From: Schoenoplectus triqueter
Lineage: Eukaryota; Streptophyta; Magnoliopsida; Poales; Cyperaceae
Reading direction: 5' to 3'
Length of the DNA: 64,000 nucleotides
Assembly: GCA_964058805.1 (NCBI GenBank)
Contig: CAXKVV010000043.1
Span: 62,001 to 126,000 of the forward strand
The notes under the pieces were generated by a model that did not search any database, was not told the origin of the DNA, and saw nothing but the letters and a program-made list of their open reading frames with translations. The position numbers and the translations under genes were made by a program. This document shows, piece by piece, positions 34,560-46,874 of this stretch (the stretch's first letter is position 1; every line of letters begins with the position of its first letter).

Positions 34560-34985
34560 CACTACAACAGAAAGGAGTTTAGACATCACTCAATTAACAA
34601 TGATTATAGATGGTTTCCATTGTTAAATGGGTCAATGGCAAAAATATAATAATAGTGAACATATTTTATAACGGTTATAAAAAAAACGTTGTTAAAATAC
34701 TCTTTTAGAATCTATCCAAGCGTTGGATAAGATTTAGCAACGGTTACATAAAAAACTATTATAACAACATAGCTTAGTAACGTTTGTAAAGTAAAACCGT
34801 TGTTGAATATCCCTTTATATTATAATAACTATTACCTTTGGAAAAGATTCAGCAACAGTTCTCACTTAATAACCGTTGTGGAATTGTCCTTTAACAACGG
34901 TAATTAAGGAAAAACCATTGCAGAAGATACCTTTAATAACGGTTTTTTCTTAATAAAGTTGTTAATTTTTTTTTTGTCAGCGACA
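34560..34985. mobile_element. CACTA-like element end with AACGGTT subterminal repeats
   Basis: Starts CACTACAACAGAAAGG, a CACTA terminus. It carries about a dozen subterminal AACGGTTA, AACCGTTG, ACAACGG or variant motifs in both orientations up to a T-run at about 34970-34980. No opposite terminus with TTGTAGTG was seen, so it is truncated or a diverged MITE. Related to 418-650. Confidence 0.55.
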
Positions 34986-35252
34986 ACCCTAATTTCATAC
35001 AGAGACCTTATAGTACTTTCTTTCTTTCCAGAGGCACTGCTACTTTCAAATATTTGCTAGGTATAAACAGAAAGCTAGTTCTTTTGCTTTGGTGCTTGCT
35101 GAATCTCCATCTTTCTTTTTCCTTAATCTTTCTGTTTGTTGGTTACTCCTTGCTGCTCAACTTAGTGATCTCTCCTCTACCTCTTGTCAATTTTCAGAAT
35201 AATTTCAAGTCAATCAGTAAGATTTCTTTGTTTATTAATTGAGTGGGGATCC

Positions 35253-35620
35253 ATTGACAATGGGTTATTTTGACAACCTTGACAATGGACTTCTAAATAG
35301 ATACAAAAAAAAATCTTAAAAATAGAAAAAAAATTATAGATATTTTCTTTTATCTATGGATTGATGTTCATTTAAATTTTATTCAATTTCATTATCGTTT
35401 GATAGTCCATCAAAGACCGTTAAATTGAAACCTTTACAAATTATATAAAAATTTGATGGTCTTTGATGGACTATCAAACTATAATTATATTACATGAAAT
35501 TTGAATGACCATCAATCTAAAGGTAGAAGAACACATCTATAATTTTTTTTCTATTTTTAAGATTTTTGTGTATTTTTTAGAGGTCCGTTGTCAAGGTTGT
35601 CAAAATAACCCATTGTCAAT
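35253..35620. mobile_element. 368-bp palindromic foldback MITE
   Basis: The whole element folds on itself. Outer ends are ATTGACAATGGGTTATTTTG and its complement. Inner arms are TTTGATAGTCCATCAAAGACC and GGTCTTTGATGGACTATCAAA around a loop of roughly 40 bp. Arms are about 160 bp. GATCC flanks it at 35248-35252 and 35622-35626 (one extra C on the right), a possible 5-bp target duplication. No coding. A read-through transcript would give a long near-perfect hairpin. Confidence 0.85.
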
Positions 35621-35909
35621 CGATCCTTTCTCTTATTAATTTTATTTCATGTTATGTTGATGTTTAATTAAAATAATAGATAATTTATGTTGATCAATCC
35701 CGTGAATTCTTACTTTATTTGATGAATATATGCTTAACAACATGTAATACCATATTTATAAACTAGTCAATAATGTTCATTATTTACATAAAATTGATTA
35801 TATATATAATTGATAGTATTATCATATAAATCCAAATTATCAGAATTTGAAATAATTTAGGTAGGTACCCGTTCGAGATTAATCTCGAATAGTCCCCATT
35901 GAGACTGCT

Positions 35910-36135
35910 CTTTGAATATTTTATCTCATTTAGGATTAGTGAAGTTAGACTAGTTACAATCATTTATTTGAGAATTATCTGGTATAGTATTTCTCTTTTT
36001 GTTCTCACGAGTACGTATGTGCATGAAAATGTGCATCGGCATACTCAGAGTGCTAAGCGGAAATGCTGCCAGATTTTTCTCAAATATTAGATTACAATTA
36101 GCTTATCTTCACTAATGAGATAAAATATTCAAAGA
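35910..36135. mobile_element. MITE with ~70-bp terminal inverted repeats
   Basis: Left CTTTGAATATTTTATCTCAT, then TTAGTGAAG, GTTACAATC, TTTGAGAA and ATCTGG. The right side carries the same blocks inverted. About 226 bp; exact ends and target duplication not clear. Confidence 0.7.
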
Positions 36136-36171
36136 ATGGGTTAGAATTGTTGGCCTACCCAAAACCTAAAT

Positions 36172-36300
36172 ACTGAACTCTAAACTACTCTAAACCGAAA
36201 CCCTGAACCCTAAACTACTCTAAACCCCATACCCAAACCCTAAATCATAAAACCCCATACGTAACCTTAAATCATAAACCCCATGCCTCAAAACCTAAAA
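36172..36300. repeat. Degenerate telomere-like (CCCTAAA) tract
   Basis: Repeated variants AAACCCTAAA, GAACCCTAAACTACTCT, AAACCCCATACCC and ACCTTAAATCATAAACC. The plant telomere unit is CCCTAAA. It could be an interstitial remnant or simple-sequence drift. Confidence 0.6.
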
Positions 36301-36595
36301 GATATTTTTAGTGATCCGATACTAAAAACTTTTAAAATATTCAATGTTTGTACATTATTTTTAAAATTTGAAAAGAGTGACTTAGAAAACTCAAAACATC
36401 CCAAATTTTTGTACCCCATAAGATTTCAATATGAACAATTTAATGAGAGTGAAAAATCAAAATTTAGAGATCAATTGATATATTTTTTGAGCTAAGCTCA
36501 CGGAGGTCTTCCATGAGCCTAAGTTCACCGTAGATTTACTCTATATATATAATATCTAGTCTTAAATATTTTTGGTTCTATTGATATTTAAAACT

Positions 36596-37020
36596 ACGGC
36601 TGCAAACAAGTCGAGTTCGAGCGAGCTGGGCTTGGCTCAAGTTCGGCTCATGAAAATTCAAGTCGAGTCGAGTCGAGCTCGTGAAATGCTTCGAGCTGAA
36701 AAACCTAGCTCAAGCTCGGCTCATTAGTATTCAAACTAGCTCGCGAGCTGGCTCACGAGCCAATACATATATGTTGATTAGGTTTGACATTTAGATTTAG
36801 AACGTCTATAAATTATAAAGTTGGTACATCTACAATATCAGTACATGAGTTGGTACAAGATTAGTATATCAACAAACTATATTTTTTCAATGACATCTTT
36901 GTTGCACTAATTTGAACAGATGAATCAACAAAAAACTATCGAGTCAGATATACGAGTTGAGTATGAAAGAGTTATAAATATCAGTTAAGTATGCAGCACC
37001 ATAAAATTGAATGAGAAAAT
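36596..37020 (-). mobile_element. GAGCTCG-rich hAT-like repeat, copy 2
   Basis: Begins GGCTGCAAACAAGTCGAGTT and is dense in GAGC/GCTC words. Its reverse complement aligns with 10861-11455. Right end unclear. Confidence 0.55.
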
Positions 37021-37429
37021 TGAAAAGAATTATTAATGTTCTTTTTAAAAATCTAGGCAATATCAAAAGACCAATAAAATAAAATAAGTGTGCTTCTATT
37101 TTCTATCAAAAAGAGTACTGATATAATTTCTCTTTTTATTTTCATGTACACAATTCACTATCATCCTCCTTTTTGTTAATTTTTCTTTCAAGAAATAATC
37201 CAAATATTTAATAAAATTATAAAAAATTCCATCTTTAGATTTTTAGAATCAAATAAACCCCATACCTAATTAACTTTTCTGAGAAAAGTCCAATTGCTTG
37301 TGAATTTTGAAACTTTTAAAAATTACTCAATGATTATTGAATTTCCTCATGAAAGCAAAAGATAATTGTCTTGTTCTTACTATCTTAACTTAGGAATTTT
37401 TTTTTGTAAAACTCCGTATTTAGGGTTAG

Positions 37430-38880
37430 TACAAGTAGTTAAGGGTATATTGGAGACTAGACCAAAGCTCTAAATTTGGATTTGCTTAAGGTCAAGCAAG
37501 AATTAAGATTGGGGGAATTTGATAAACTAATAAAAGTGTACAATTTAGTCAAGGTTTACTCTAAATTTATGTCATTTTTAGAGTAATTTATGTTTAAATT
37601 GTTCAAGGTAAGTAATATCTAGTTTTAATTGATATTTTAGGCAATGAAGAAAACTAAAAAAAAAAGAGAAAAACTTAAGTTGGCGTTACAATTTAAGCAC
37701 TTTGAATCACCTCAATCGGAGTTCAAATAAAAAAAATTATGACCATTTGAACACAGTCAGTTTGTTGCACTAGAAGTGATTTTTGATGGTTTTTCATGTT
37801 TATTTTGAATTTTTTTTCTATAAGAGGGGTATGTTTTTCTTCAAAAAATTATTCTTGATCATTCTGAAATTATTTTAGACAATTTTTAGAGAGAAAAAAA
37901 TATGCTTTTCTAGAGAGAGGAGAGAGAATAAGATAGAGGAAAGAATCCAATCGGGAGTAACATCTTTTTTTTTTAATTTTCTTCATGATTTTTTAAGATG
38001 TAATTCTGTGATTCTCTCTCCTCCTTAAATGAGTAAATTGGCTTAGGACTAAGCATGTAAATTTTAAAACTTGATATATTAATCATACTTATCGTTATTT
38101 TATTTACTAATTTATGAATTACTTTTGTGATTGAACTGTTTATGCATAAATTGAATTGATTGATGTTTATATTAGTAATCTACTTAAGAATCAAAATCCT
38201 ATGTAGCGTGGTAAACTGCAAACATCATATAAAATTTCACACGTCTCTTACACAATTGCTTAAGTTTCTAATCACAATCTAATGATTTTTGAACCCGAAA
38301 GTGATATCTAACCCTAGATGAAGTACTTAACTATGAAGTCTAAATTAGTTGGGACTACTTTTGATCTCTTAGAGTGAGTAATTAGAAGTATTTAATCATC
38401 AATAATTAGTCTTTGATTATTTAGAATTATCATAACTTATTGAACTTTAATTAGTAGAATAAAATACTTAATCATTAAGTTTGTCCTAATTAGAGTATGA
38501 TGTTAAGTATGAAATAGATAATTAGCACTAAATTAGATGATAACCTTATAAATTAGCAGTAAAACATAATAATTAATGTGATGAATGCTCAAGTGGTTAG
38601 TGATGTCAAAATCTTAGATTAACATAATCTTGAAGAAACTCTAATTTAGGGACAAATTATTATTTTGATTTAGAACTTGATTAGTTTAGAAACAACATCA
38701 GAATTTATAATTTAGCTTTTAAAAATTATCTATATTAGTAATTTACAACAATCCTTTGAGTTCGACGCCTATGTACACATGATATGTCGTATGCTTGTAG
38801 CTTCATCGTGTATGAATTATGTTTTAAATTTATTAGTTTTAAAATATTATAACACTTTTGTAGCTGGGAAGCAAAACTAA
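37430..38880 (+). mobile_element. Ty3/gypsy-like 3' end with LTR
   Basis: GATTTGCTTAAGGTCAAGCAAGAA, then a purine tract ATTGGGGGAATT (about 37510), then TGATAAACTAATAAAAG. This is the typical 3' end of several plant gypsy lineages, with the LTR beginning TGATAA at about 37520. Near 38755-38785, CAATCCTTTGAGTTCGACGCC resembles the sequence near the end of such LTRs. No pol coding is present upstream, and the right LTR end is not fixed. Assignment rests on remembered family style. Confidence 0.45.
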
Positions 38881-39641
38881 CAACATATCTATTTCAACAG
38901 TTGTATAATCGTCAGTTAGATACAACTAACCCTAATGAGTTTAACTATTATAATGGATGTCAGATCCGTTATAACAGTTATAAGTGGACAATGTTCTAGA
39001 AAATTTTGGTTAACTTTTGTACATAAAATGATTTATTCAATTATAATGGTTATGATAACTATTGTAACAGTTACGGTATAAATTTCAACAAAAAATATCT
39101 CGAGGTTAACCGTTACAATAATTAGGGATCCATTGTAACATGTAGAAGCTAATTATGCTCTAAAAAGTTTTGAACAAGTTTTGAATGGATTTTGATTTAT
39201 TCTGTTATAATGGTTGTTATAAACATTACAACGGTTATAGCATAATAACTTTGTTCTATTTGATTTAATCTTAAGGTTACTTTGTTTATTTTTATTTATT
39301 ATAAATCTAACCTAATCTAATTCTTTTTATGAGATCTTCATGCACATTCTTTTCTTACTGCTTCATTCATGCATTTCATATTCTCAAAGAAATCATTAAA
39401 TTTATATGTAATTGCTGTGCAAATTGACAAATATAATTTTGATAATTGTTCACAACAATAATATATTTTCAAGCAACTTAATTTTAATAAATACATTATT
39501 AAATGTAAGAGATAACTTAAAAATTATATTTTTTTCTCTCTTCTCATTTAAAATAATGTGTAATATGCATATGATGAAATTTAATTTATAAAACACTTTT
39601 TTATATGATTCTTTTATAGATTATTACGTGTTTAATTATAT

Positions 39642-39682
<41 letters not shown>

Positions 39683-40819
39683 GTAATAATAATAATAATA
39701 ATAATAATATGAGTTATGTTATGGTGCATCACGATGTAAAGTGAGGGAAGTTGCATCAAACCCAAGTATCTAGCTTCAAATTAGATACGACCGATTCAAA
39801 CCGTTTAATCTAATATCCATATGAATATGCATTAGCAAATAAAATTTTATATTTTTGGAAATTGCTATTTTTTTGGATGGAGAAAAAATTATTTTTTTGA
39901 GGAGTCAAATTCTAAGATCAAGTCATTTTCTCCTCATATCTGAAAAATAGCAAATCAAACCCAAAAAAATATATAATTTAGTTTACTAATATATTTATAT
40001 ATGGAGATTAGATTGAACAGTTTGTATTAGTCATTTTTAGTTTGAAATTAGTGATTTTGACTCATCACGTTGCATCATAAACACAACTCATAATAATATA
40101 CATGTTTAGCATTAAAAATTATATTTAAAATTTTCTTAAATATAAAACTTTATTAAATATATGTAAAACAATTTTATTTTTAATTTTTTTATTATGTTAT
40201 GAAGACGAATCTTGAATTACAATCCTAATATATAATAAATTATACAATGCAGAACTATTATTGCTCTTTCACCTATTTCACTGGGCCCCATTGTCGACCT
40301 CTGACATCCAAACGGCTCATTCATTTCCAAAATGTATGTAATTAATTATAATATTTTTCTGTTAGTTGGAAAAATATTTATAGTTAAACTTTTCTTAGAT
40401 CAAAGAGAAAGAACGAAAAATTATGATAGACAGATTTAAAAATTTACATGTTTTCACAATTTGTTCCATAGAGTAATGCAAATTCAAATCTTAAAAATAC
40501 ATAGATATATAAAGGAATCAATTTAGATTAATTGATTAGCTATTATTAAGCAACTGCATCATTTGTGATATTTTTATATTATTTTATTATATCTATATAA
40601 TTTTATATTTTTTGAACATTTCTCATAGTGGCAACGATAAGTATTATTTTGTTATTTTTTCTAAATGAGTCGATTTTTTTATCCCAATCAACTCTATCAA
40701 GTTAAACCTAGAATTATAGTAAATACAACAAATATTGCTTGTATTGAAATTACAAATTTTCGTGAAAAATCTTCTGCCTCAGATCTTGATATGGATACCG
40801 ACACCACTACATACAATGT
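38881..40819. other. AT-rich intergenic DNA
   Basis: Includes GTTATAACGGTTAT/TAACCGTTACA-like words (38930-39240) reminiscent of the 34560 repeat, and an (AAT)n run. No gene. Confidence 0.5.
39648..39708. repeat. (TAA)n microsatellite, one TAG interruption
   Basis: About 20 copies of the trinucleotide. Confidence 0.95.
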
Positions 40820-41225
40820 TTGTTTTTGTTTTTTTTTTTAAGGGCAAGTCCGAGACTATCATTTTCATTAAATAAAAAAAGTTTATGTACATAGCCTTCA
40901 AACCAAAAAGAACAAAAAATAAAGAAAAATAAAGAGAAAAAACGAAAAAAAAAGAAAGGAAAAAAAATTAGCCAAAAAAATTTACAAAATATTTTAACAC
41001 AAGCGATGACAAGTCGGTGACGATAGTTAAAATTGCAGTGGTGGTTGTCGTAGACTCGGTCGTGGTGGTGAAAGACAAAAAGAGTCAGAGTTGTACAAAT
41101 TTGTCGAAACGAAGTCATTGCCGGTGAGAAGATGGCGGATGAGGTGGGGTCGTGAGAAGATGGTCAGATCAGTTCGCCGGAGTAGGTGGCGGAGACGGAT
41201 GGATTGACGAGAGGACACGTCGTGA
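40820..41225 (-). mobile_element. Candidate LINE/retroposon 3' copy
   Basis: On the minus strand, a C-rich leader (TCCGTCTCCGCCACCTACTCC) leads through ATTTAATGAAAATGATAGTC to a poly(A) run at 40841-40823. A C-rich 5' end, short body and A-tail fit a truncated or internally deleted L1. No target duplication found. The overlapping frames are not genes. Confidence 0.35.
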
Positions 41226-41610
41226 ATAGAGGATAAAGTACAAATTGTATGTATGTGTGAGAATGAAGATCCTTTTAAGTCTTCAGCAGAATTTTATATA
41301 GAGGAAGGATCATAAAAGAGATTCATTAACGTGAATATTAGAGGCTTTATGAGTGAGATTATAATATTAAATGAATCAGATCATGACTTTAGTCTAATGT
41401 AACGGCTGCGAGTTATAAAATATATATGACAAAAATTGTATTTGAGATGAATGTCGACTTATTCTCTAAGCTTAAAAATTATTTGATAAAATTATAAAGC
41501 TTGATTAAATAATGACATAGTAGTGTAAGTATTCGACCCTTATTAATAGCTAATTAAAATTTCTAAAACAAAGCCCTAGCAATACTGATTCCTAATTTCC
41601 ACGGAGATCT
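41226..41610. other. Upstream region of the CCT gene
   Basis: No gene. Probably holds the distal promoter of the CCT-domain gene. Confidence 0.4.
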
Positions 41611-41612
41611 CC

Positions 41613-41620
41613 ATAAAAGG
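41613..41620 (+). promoter_or_regulatory. Possible TATA-like box of the CCT gene
   Basis: CCATAAAAGGCG around 41610-41621, about 30 bp before a pyrimidine-rich leader (CTCACCTTACTCTCTCATAG). Confidence 0.45.
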
Positions 41621-41697
41621 CGCAGCCCCTCTCACCTTACTCTCTCATAGTCTCGTCTCGTTTCGTTACCTCTCCACCCCTCTCCATTCTCAAATTC

Positions 41698-41701
<4 letters not shown>

Positions 41702-41768
<67 letters not shown>
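41702..41768. repeat. (CT)n(AT)n microsatellite in the 5' UTR
   Basis: About 15 CT units run directly into about 18 AT units, ending 2 bp before the ATG of the CCT-domain gene. Confidence 0.95.
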
Positions 41769-41770
<2 letters not shown>

Positions 41771-43088
41771 ATGTACCGCACTTCTTCTTCTTCCTGCTTC
41801 AATGAAGACAACGAAACATTCATCTCCAATTCCTCCATGTTCATCTCCATCCAACAGCCCTCCACGAATTCTTCTTTTCTCATCCCCTCTCCACCTTCAT
41901 ACTCTTCTTCCTCGCTTCTCAACCCCAACTCATATAGCAGCACCAAGAATGGCTACCTCCACAGGAGCAACAGCTCTCACTCTCTTCCTATTTATTATCA
42001 GTACCACCACATCCAGGATTTTGTGAGCAACCCGACCTTGCCATTACTGTCTTCATCGTCTTGCCCTGAGTTTACGGACTTCAACTCTATGCCGATGAGG
42101 CGTGTCTTCAGCACTGGAGATCTTCAGGTAATTAATTTGAGTGACAACTTAAACTATGGAAAGCTTAATTAATTAGTATGGCTGAATGTATATTTATCAG
42201 TGTTGCATATTTAACCCATGAAAATGATGAAATGCAATTATCACAGATAAATTAAAGATCCAATCAGCAGCAAAATATGACAGAATCCGTGCGTGGTTGA
42301 TAATGTGGGGTTTAATTTCCATTAGAACTTTCATGTAGACTGATAAGTGGATTAACTATTTCGCTGTTATACTTTTTGAAACAGGGGATGAATGGGTCTC
42401 AAGTCTTGGCTGAGATTCCCAACCAGGAAGGGAACAGTTCACTCCCGAGTCAGGTCACCCGGTATAGTGCCGAGGAAAAGAAAGAAAGAATTGAGAAATA
42501 TAGGAGCAAGAGAAACCAGAGGAATTTCCAAAAGAAAATCACTGTAATGTATCTGTCAATGTCTTCACATTTTGTTTTCTATTGTTGCCTATTGTATATA
42601 TATGTAGTTTTTACCTCAGCATGAACCATCATAATTTATTAGATTCTTGTACCTTAACATATATTTTTGTAGATATTCCATGACGAATGTTCGTCACTTT
42701 ATTTTTGTACCTTGGGAAAAGAAATTAATTTTCTGTTTTGTAAAAGTTAGCATTCATTTTTTCCCTTGTGCAAAATAAGTATGCATGCAGAAAGACTCTT
42801 GCTGACAGTAGGCCAAGAGTAAAAGGTCGGTTTGCGCGAAATGGCGAGCCTGAAACCGAAGCAGAAAGGGAGTTGGAAAATTTTGCTGCCAACAACTATG
42901 GGTGTTACAACCGCGGCAGCTACAACACTTACGAAGCTAACAGCACAAATACCAACGGCGAACAAGGAGACTTGTGGCGGAAAATCGAGCAAGCAATGGA
43001 AGCTGATGACGATGGAAGCACATATTTTGCCGATGAGGAAATGTGGAACAATTTATCAGAGATGCTACCAATGAACATGCTGTCATGA
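41771..43088 (+). CDS. CCT-motif transcriptional regulator (CMF type)
   Basis: Three exons, 41771-42127, 42385-42543 and 42780-43088, all phase 0 with GT-AG borders (CTTCAG|GTAATT, AAACAG|GGGATG, ATCACT|GTAATG, AATAAG|TATGCA), giving 274 aa. The Ser/Asn-rich N-terminus ends in MRRVFSTGDLQ, a motif seen in CCT-only proteins. The CCT domain spans the second junction: RYSAEEKKERIEKYRSKRNQ at residues about 140-160, then RNFQKKIT, then YACRKTLADSRPRVKGRFAR. An acidic C-terminus with WRKIEQAMEAD and EEMWNNLSEML follows. No B-box or receiver domain, so it is not CONSTANS or a pseudo-response regulator. CCT domains act in the nucleus and can contact NF-Y subunits. It resembles the ASML2-type group; the exact orthologue is not assigned. 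Confidence 0.92.
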
Positions 43089-45420
43089 GAAAAATTAGAA
43101 GCAGATTTTGGTTTAGAAATCAATTACAAATGCATCTCCTTAATTTCTCTCTTCTTCTCCTTCTGCGTTAATTACTTCGCTTGTCCCTGATTTAGAAAGA
43201 TCAAGTTTTAGTTGGCCTTCTCTAGCTGTCTCGCCACAATAATTATATTAATTGATTATTTTCTTAATTCTAGAGAATGCCTTACCTTTTGGTGAACATA
43301 TATAAAAATTTAAATCAGGAGTACATGGAGAGGCTGCCGTCTATTTCTTCCCCTTGCCTCCATTTAGGAGCAGATTTAGATTTTTAGTTGGAGATTGTAA
43401 TAGTTTATGGAATTTAAATTCATTAACTAATTTGATACTAAATAAAAAATAATAATTCAACATATGTTTTTACCTAATAAACTATCAAAATAATATTCTT
43501 TTACATATTAAAAATAATAAAAAAATAAAACTATAATTAATAGATAATCAAGTCGATGAAGAAACTTTCTCTATAGAAATTTATATTTTAAAATCGTTGC
43601 ATAATTATTTTATTATGCGCGGTATTAAATATTTTTCAATAAAACTAATTAAATAATTCAGAAGATTTCAAAGGGATTAGATTAGCAAAAATTTAGACTC
43701 ACAACATTATTTTTCAGATAGTCAACTGTTCTTTGACTGTATGAGCATCTGCCCATACATTGTAAATATAGATTGATTAGTGCGAAGAAATTTGATTCAA
43801 AATATATTTTAATATTGAAAAAAGTGGCTTGATTTGTCACTTCAATCACCAATCAACTTAGCGTGTTATGAGATAGGCAGGAAAAGAAAATTATATTTTC
43901 TTTTCGGTCCAGCTCTAACCCTTGATTTTAATGGAACAGCTACAAAAGATTCAATCTTAGCCTGATCCGAATTTTTTGTTAATTTTTCTATTAAAAAAAT
44001 AAGCTATTGAAAGATGTCATAAATGTGGTTTCCCTTTTCTCCCGATTCTCAAAACTAATCGAGACAAGAAGAGGTGGCTACTGGGAGCTAGGAAGCTTGT
44101 TTTTAATTGCATTCCCTAAAACAACAGAAAGAAATCTCAAGAAAGAGTTCCTAGGAAGCTTGTTTTATTGCTCGCTTCATATTATATCGAGCTTCTAACC
44201 TCCAAAAAGAAAAGCTTTAGAAATTAAAATTTTGTAGCCTAACACAATGATATGGGAATCTAAGCATCACATATGGGAGGTGCACCAATTCATTGTATTA
44301 ACTCAAAATAAATTAGTGATGATACTGGTGTATTAAGGGCTTCTATGGTAAGCTAATTATGGTGCCGCACAAAGAGGATGCTACGAACGACAAAAAGAGC
44401 AAGAAGCTCTGGCTGTAAAAATTGACCGGGTATAATAGAATGGAAATGCCATATTATTTGCATCATGCTTCATGAGTTATGTGATTTGAGCTTTAACATG
44501 TTAACCTTTTTGCTTTGAAAATGTTCTTCAACTTTTCATGTACGTAGGCTTGTTCTTTTTTGCTTTAAAATAAAAAAGGCCGGACAGCAAAGAAGAAGAA
44601 AAAAAGGTGGGCATCGGCTGCTTGAATAACACTACACTGATTAATTACTTGATTAGGCTTATTCTAGAAACGAATCAGGCCAGCTTAAAGAGGATGAGCA
44701 ACCGAAGGAAATTAAAAAAAAATAAAGATGAAGAAAAAAATGTTACTCATAGCCTAGTGTTTTCTTGAAAGAAAAACAAGTCTGATTTCAATTTCTTTTT
44801 GTTCTTACCACAAGATTGCATCTTCAATTTCACTCACAAGGTAACATCTCCTTGTACAAAATGCATGGCATCTCATTTATGAAACTTCACTCAAAATATG
44901 CTGACATATTGACAGTCAAGTCAATATTCCCCACCGACCCCAAGCAAAATTATAAAAGTTAAGCTAGAGATTATAATATTTATTACCCAAAATTAAGCAT
45001 TGACCATGAAGTGATAGTAAATACTCCTGGGCACCTCATTGTACTTGGAGACCAAAAAGAACTAAAAAAAGGAGATACTTCAAGGACCATTTTAATCTCG
45101 ATGAACTCTCACAGTCTTTAACTGAAACTGGATGAGATCAAAATTTCAATATTTTAATTTGTATACCACTTTGGCATTCTTCTCTTTTTCTATGTTATTT
45201 CAATTCCCAAACAAACCAGAGCTATTAGCTGCAGTGCTTGCAAGAATATCAAAGGACAAAAGGTTTTGCTTTTAATACACCAAAGAACTCGCATGGCACC
45301 GGCATGTACTGCTATGCAGTTTTTTTTTTTGGACTAATCAATAAAAAAAGTTTTAACTTCTTACTAATACTGTGTTTTTTTTACAAACACCTCTCTAAAA
45401 TGCAAACAGGTACAGCACAT
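43089..45420. other. Intergenic
   Basis: Likely 3' UTR of the CCT gene at the left. The rest is AT-rich with only short, feature-free frames (44007-44198, 45238-45480). Confidence 0.5.
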
Positions 45421-45454
45421 AACTTACAAGTGATGATTAAGCCTCGTCAACAAA

Positions 45455-45566
45455 AGGCAATAACTCTAATTCATGATTAAGCCTCGTCAGCAACAAATTA
45501 TTCAGCTTGTCATAAAATATAGCTATAAACAAATTATTCAGCTTGTCATAAAATATAGCTATAAAC
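45455..45566. repeat. Tandem duplications near a small-gene 3' flank
   Basis: TTCATGATTAAGCCTCGTCA-type sequence occurs at about 45432 and 45471. AAATTATTCAGCTTGTCATA plus AAATATAGCTATAAACA is repeated twice at 45497-45566. Part of this (GATGAAGCCTCATCAGCAATAAATTATTCA) recurs at 45915-45944. Confidence 0.8.
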
Positions 45567-46098
45567 AAGGAATAACAGAATTAGGAATTAGAAATGATGG
45601 TACAACACATACCAGGTGTGATCTATTCCTGCTTAGTGAACGGCTAAGTTCTTGTTTATGCATGGCTGCAGGAGCTAACCATCACTGACTCTCTTGATGA
45701 TCGCATAAGAATGTAATTTTGGTGTGGCATCACACTGATTTGAGCATGCATTTAGGACCATTATGGCCATATCTTAATTTTTCATTGAATATCAGTGAGC
45801 ACTACATAGAATCTATGAAAAGAAAAAAAAAACTACGAAACACTATTAGGAAAACAAAAATAATAGGCTAAAGTTTGACAGAAATCAAGACAATATATAG
45901 CGCTTGAAATTTATGATGAAGCCTCATCAGCAATAAATTATTCACTCTCTCCTGGTGCCACTGTACTAAAAAAAAAAGAATGGGAAGTATAAGAAGACAA
46001 CACAAGATATGGGGAACTTGTAAATTTGCAGAAAGCTCTAAACAATGTATATCAGCGAAACAAGAATTATATGTTGCAGAAAGCTCTAAACAATGTAT

Positions 46099-46398
46099 AG
46101 CAATGTAAACTCCACAACCAACTCCTGTCAGAAAGACGAAGCTTCCCTTAAGTAACCCCATTTCAGCAAGCACACTGCAAGAGAATCCTACACAATCTTG
46201 ACATAAAAAGAATATGGACAAAGGTTGATGTATATAAATAGTACAACGAAATGAAATGAAATGGTAACATGCATGAAATGGTCTATGAGAACAGACTTTG
46301 ACAGAAAATTAATTAGAAAAGATACGCGGGACAAGCATGAGAAACGCCCCAGAACCAAATGCTACCATCAATTGATCGGAATCGGAATCGAACTCACC
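46099..46398 (-). CDS. Small single-pass membrane protein, first coding exon only (partial)
   Basis: Minus-strand ATG at 46161 opens MGLLKGSFVFLTG, then VGCGVYIA, ending at 46099. A hydrophobic start of this kind is found in a short plant protein family (about 50-60 aa, usually continuing QNYxVP). Upstream, a splice donor TTCAG|GTGAGT (46398/46397) and acceptor TTGCAG (46175) would give a 5' UTR intron. The next exon is unclear. The frame stays open to 45868, but a 29-bp duplication (ATACATTGTTTAGAGCTTTC, twice) follows, and only AANLQVPHI vaguely recalls the family. It may be a broken gene. Family recognition is from memory. Confidence 0.35.
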
Positions 46399-46504
46399 TG
46401 AATAAAAGAGAGCAGAGCAGCGCGAATCAAAACAGATCGAAGCGGGGAAGACGATGCAACGACTCAATGAAGGCATTTCTCTTCCTTCCAATGATTTCGA
46501 ATCG

Positions 46505-46864
46505 TACAATGTATCGTGTATCGTAGTATTTAGTATCGTATCGTGTATCGTGTATCGTATCGAATCGTTTAAGATACGCTAAGTTATTATAGAAATCACA
46601 TAATATAACTAATTATGAATGAATTTCATTAAAATAAAGTTTCAATAATAAAATATATCATATTTATGTGACGTAATGTTAAGTCATATACTATATGATC
46701 ATTAAGCATTAACAAAATAAGCTACTTAATTGTCAATTCTCAAAAACAACAAAAAGAAGTAATACTATTTCTGCTCTGTCGGCTGCCGCCTCCGGCCTCT
46801 TCGGCTCTTTCTCTTTCCCTCTCTTTCTTGATTTCCAAGAATTTTCTTTCACAATACCAACCCA
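46505..46864. other. Short intergenic piece with GTATC repeats
   Basis: GTATCGTGTATCGTAGTAT and CGTATCGTGTATCGTGTATC at 46510-46570 form a degenerate (CGTAT)n tract, followed by AT-rich DNA and a C/T-rich stretch leading to the hAT element. Confidence 0.5.
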
Positions 46865-46874
46865 TAGTGATTTT

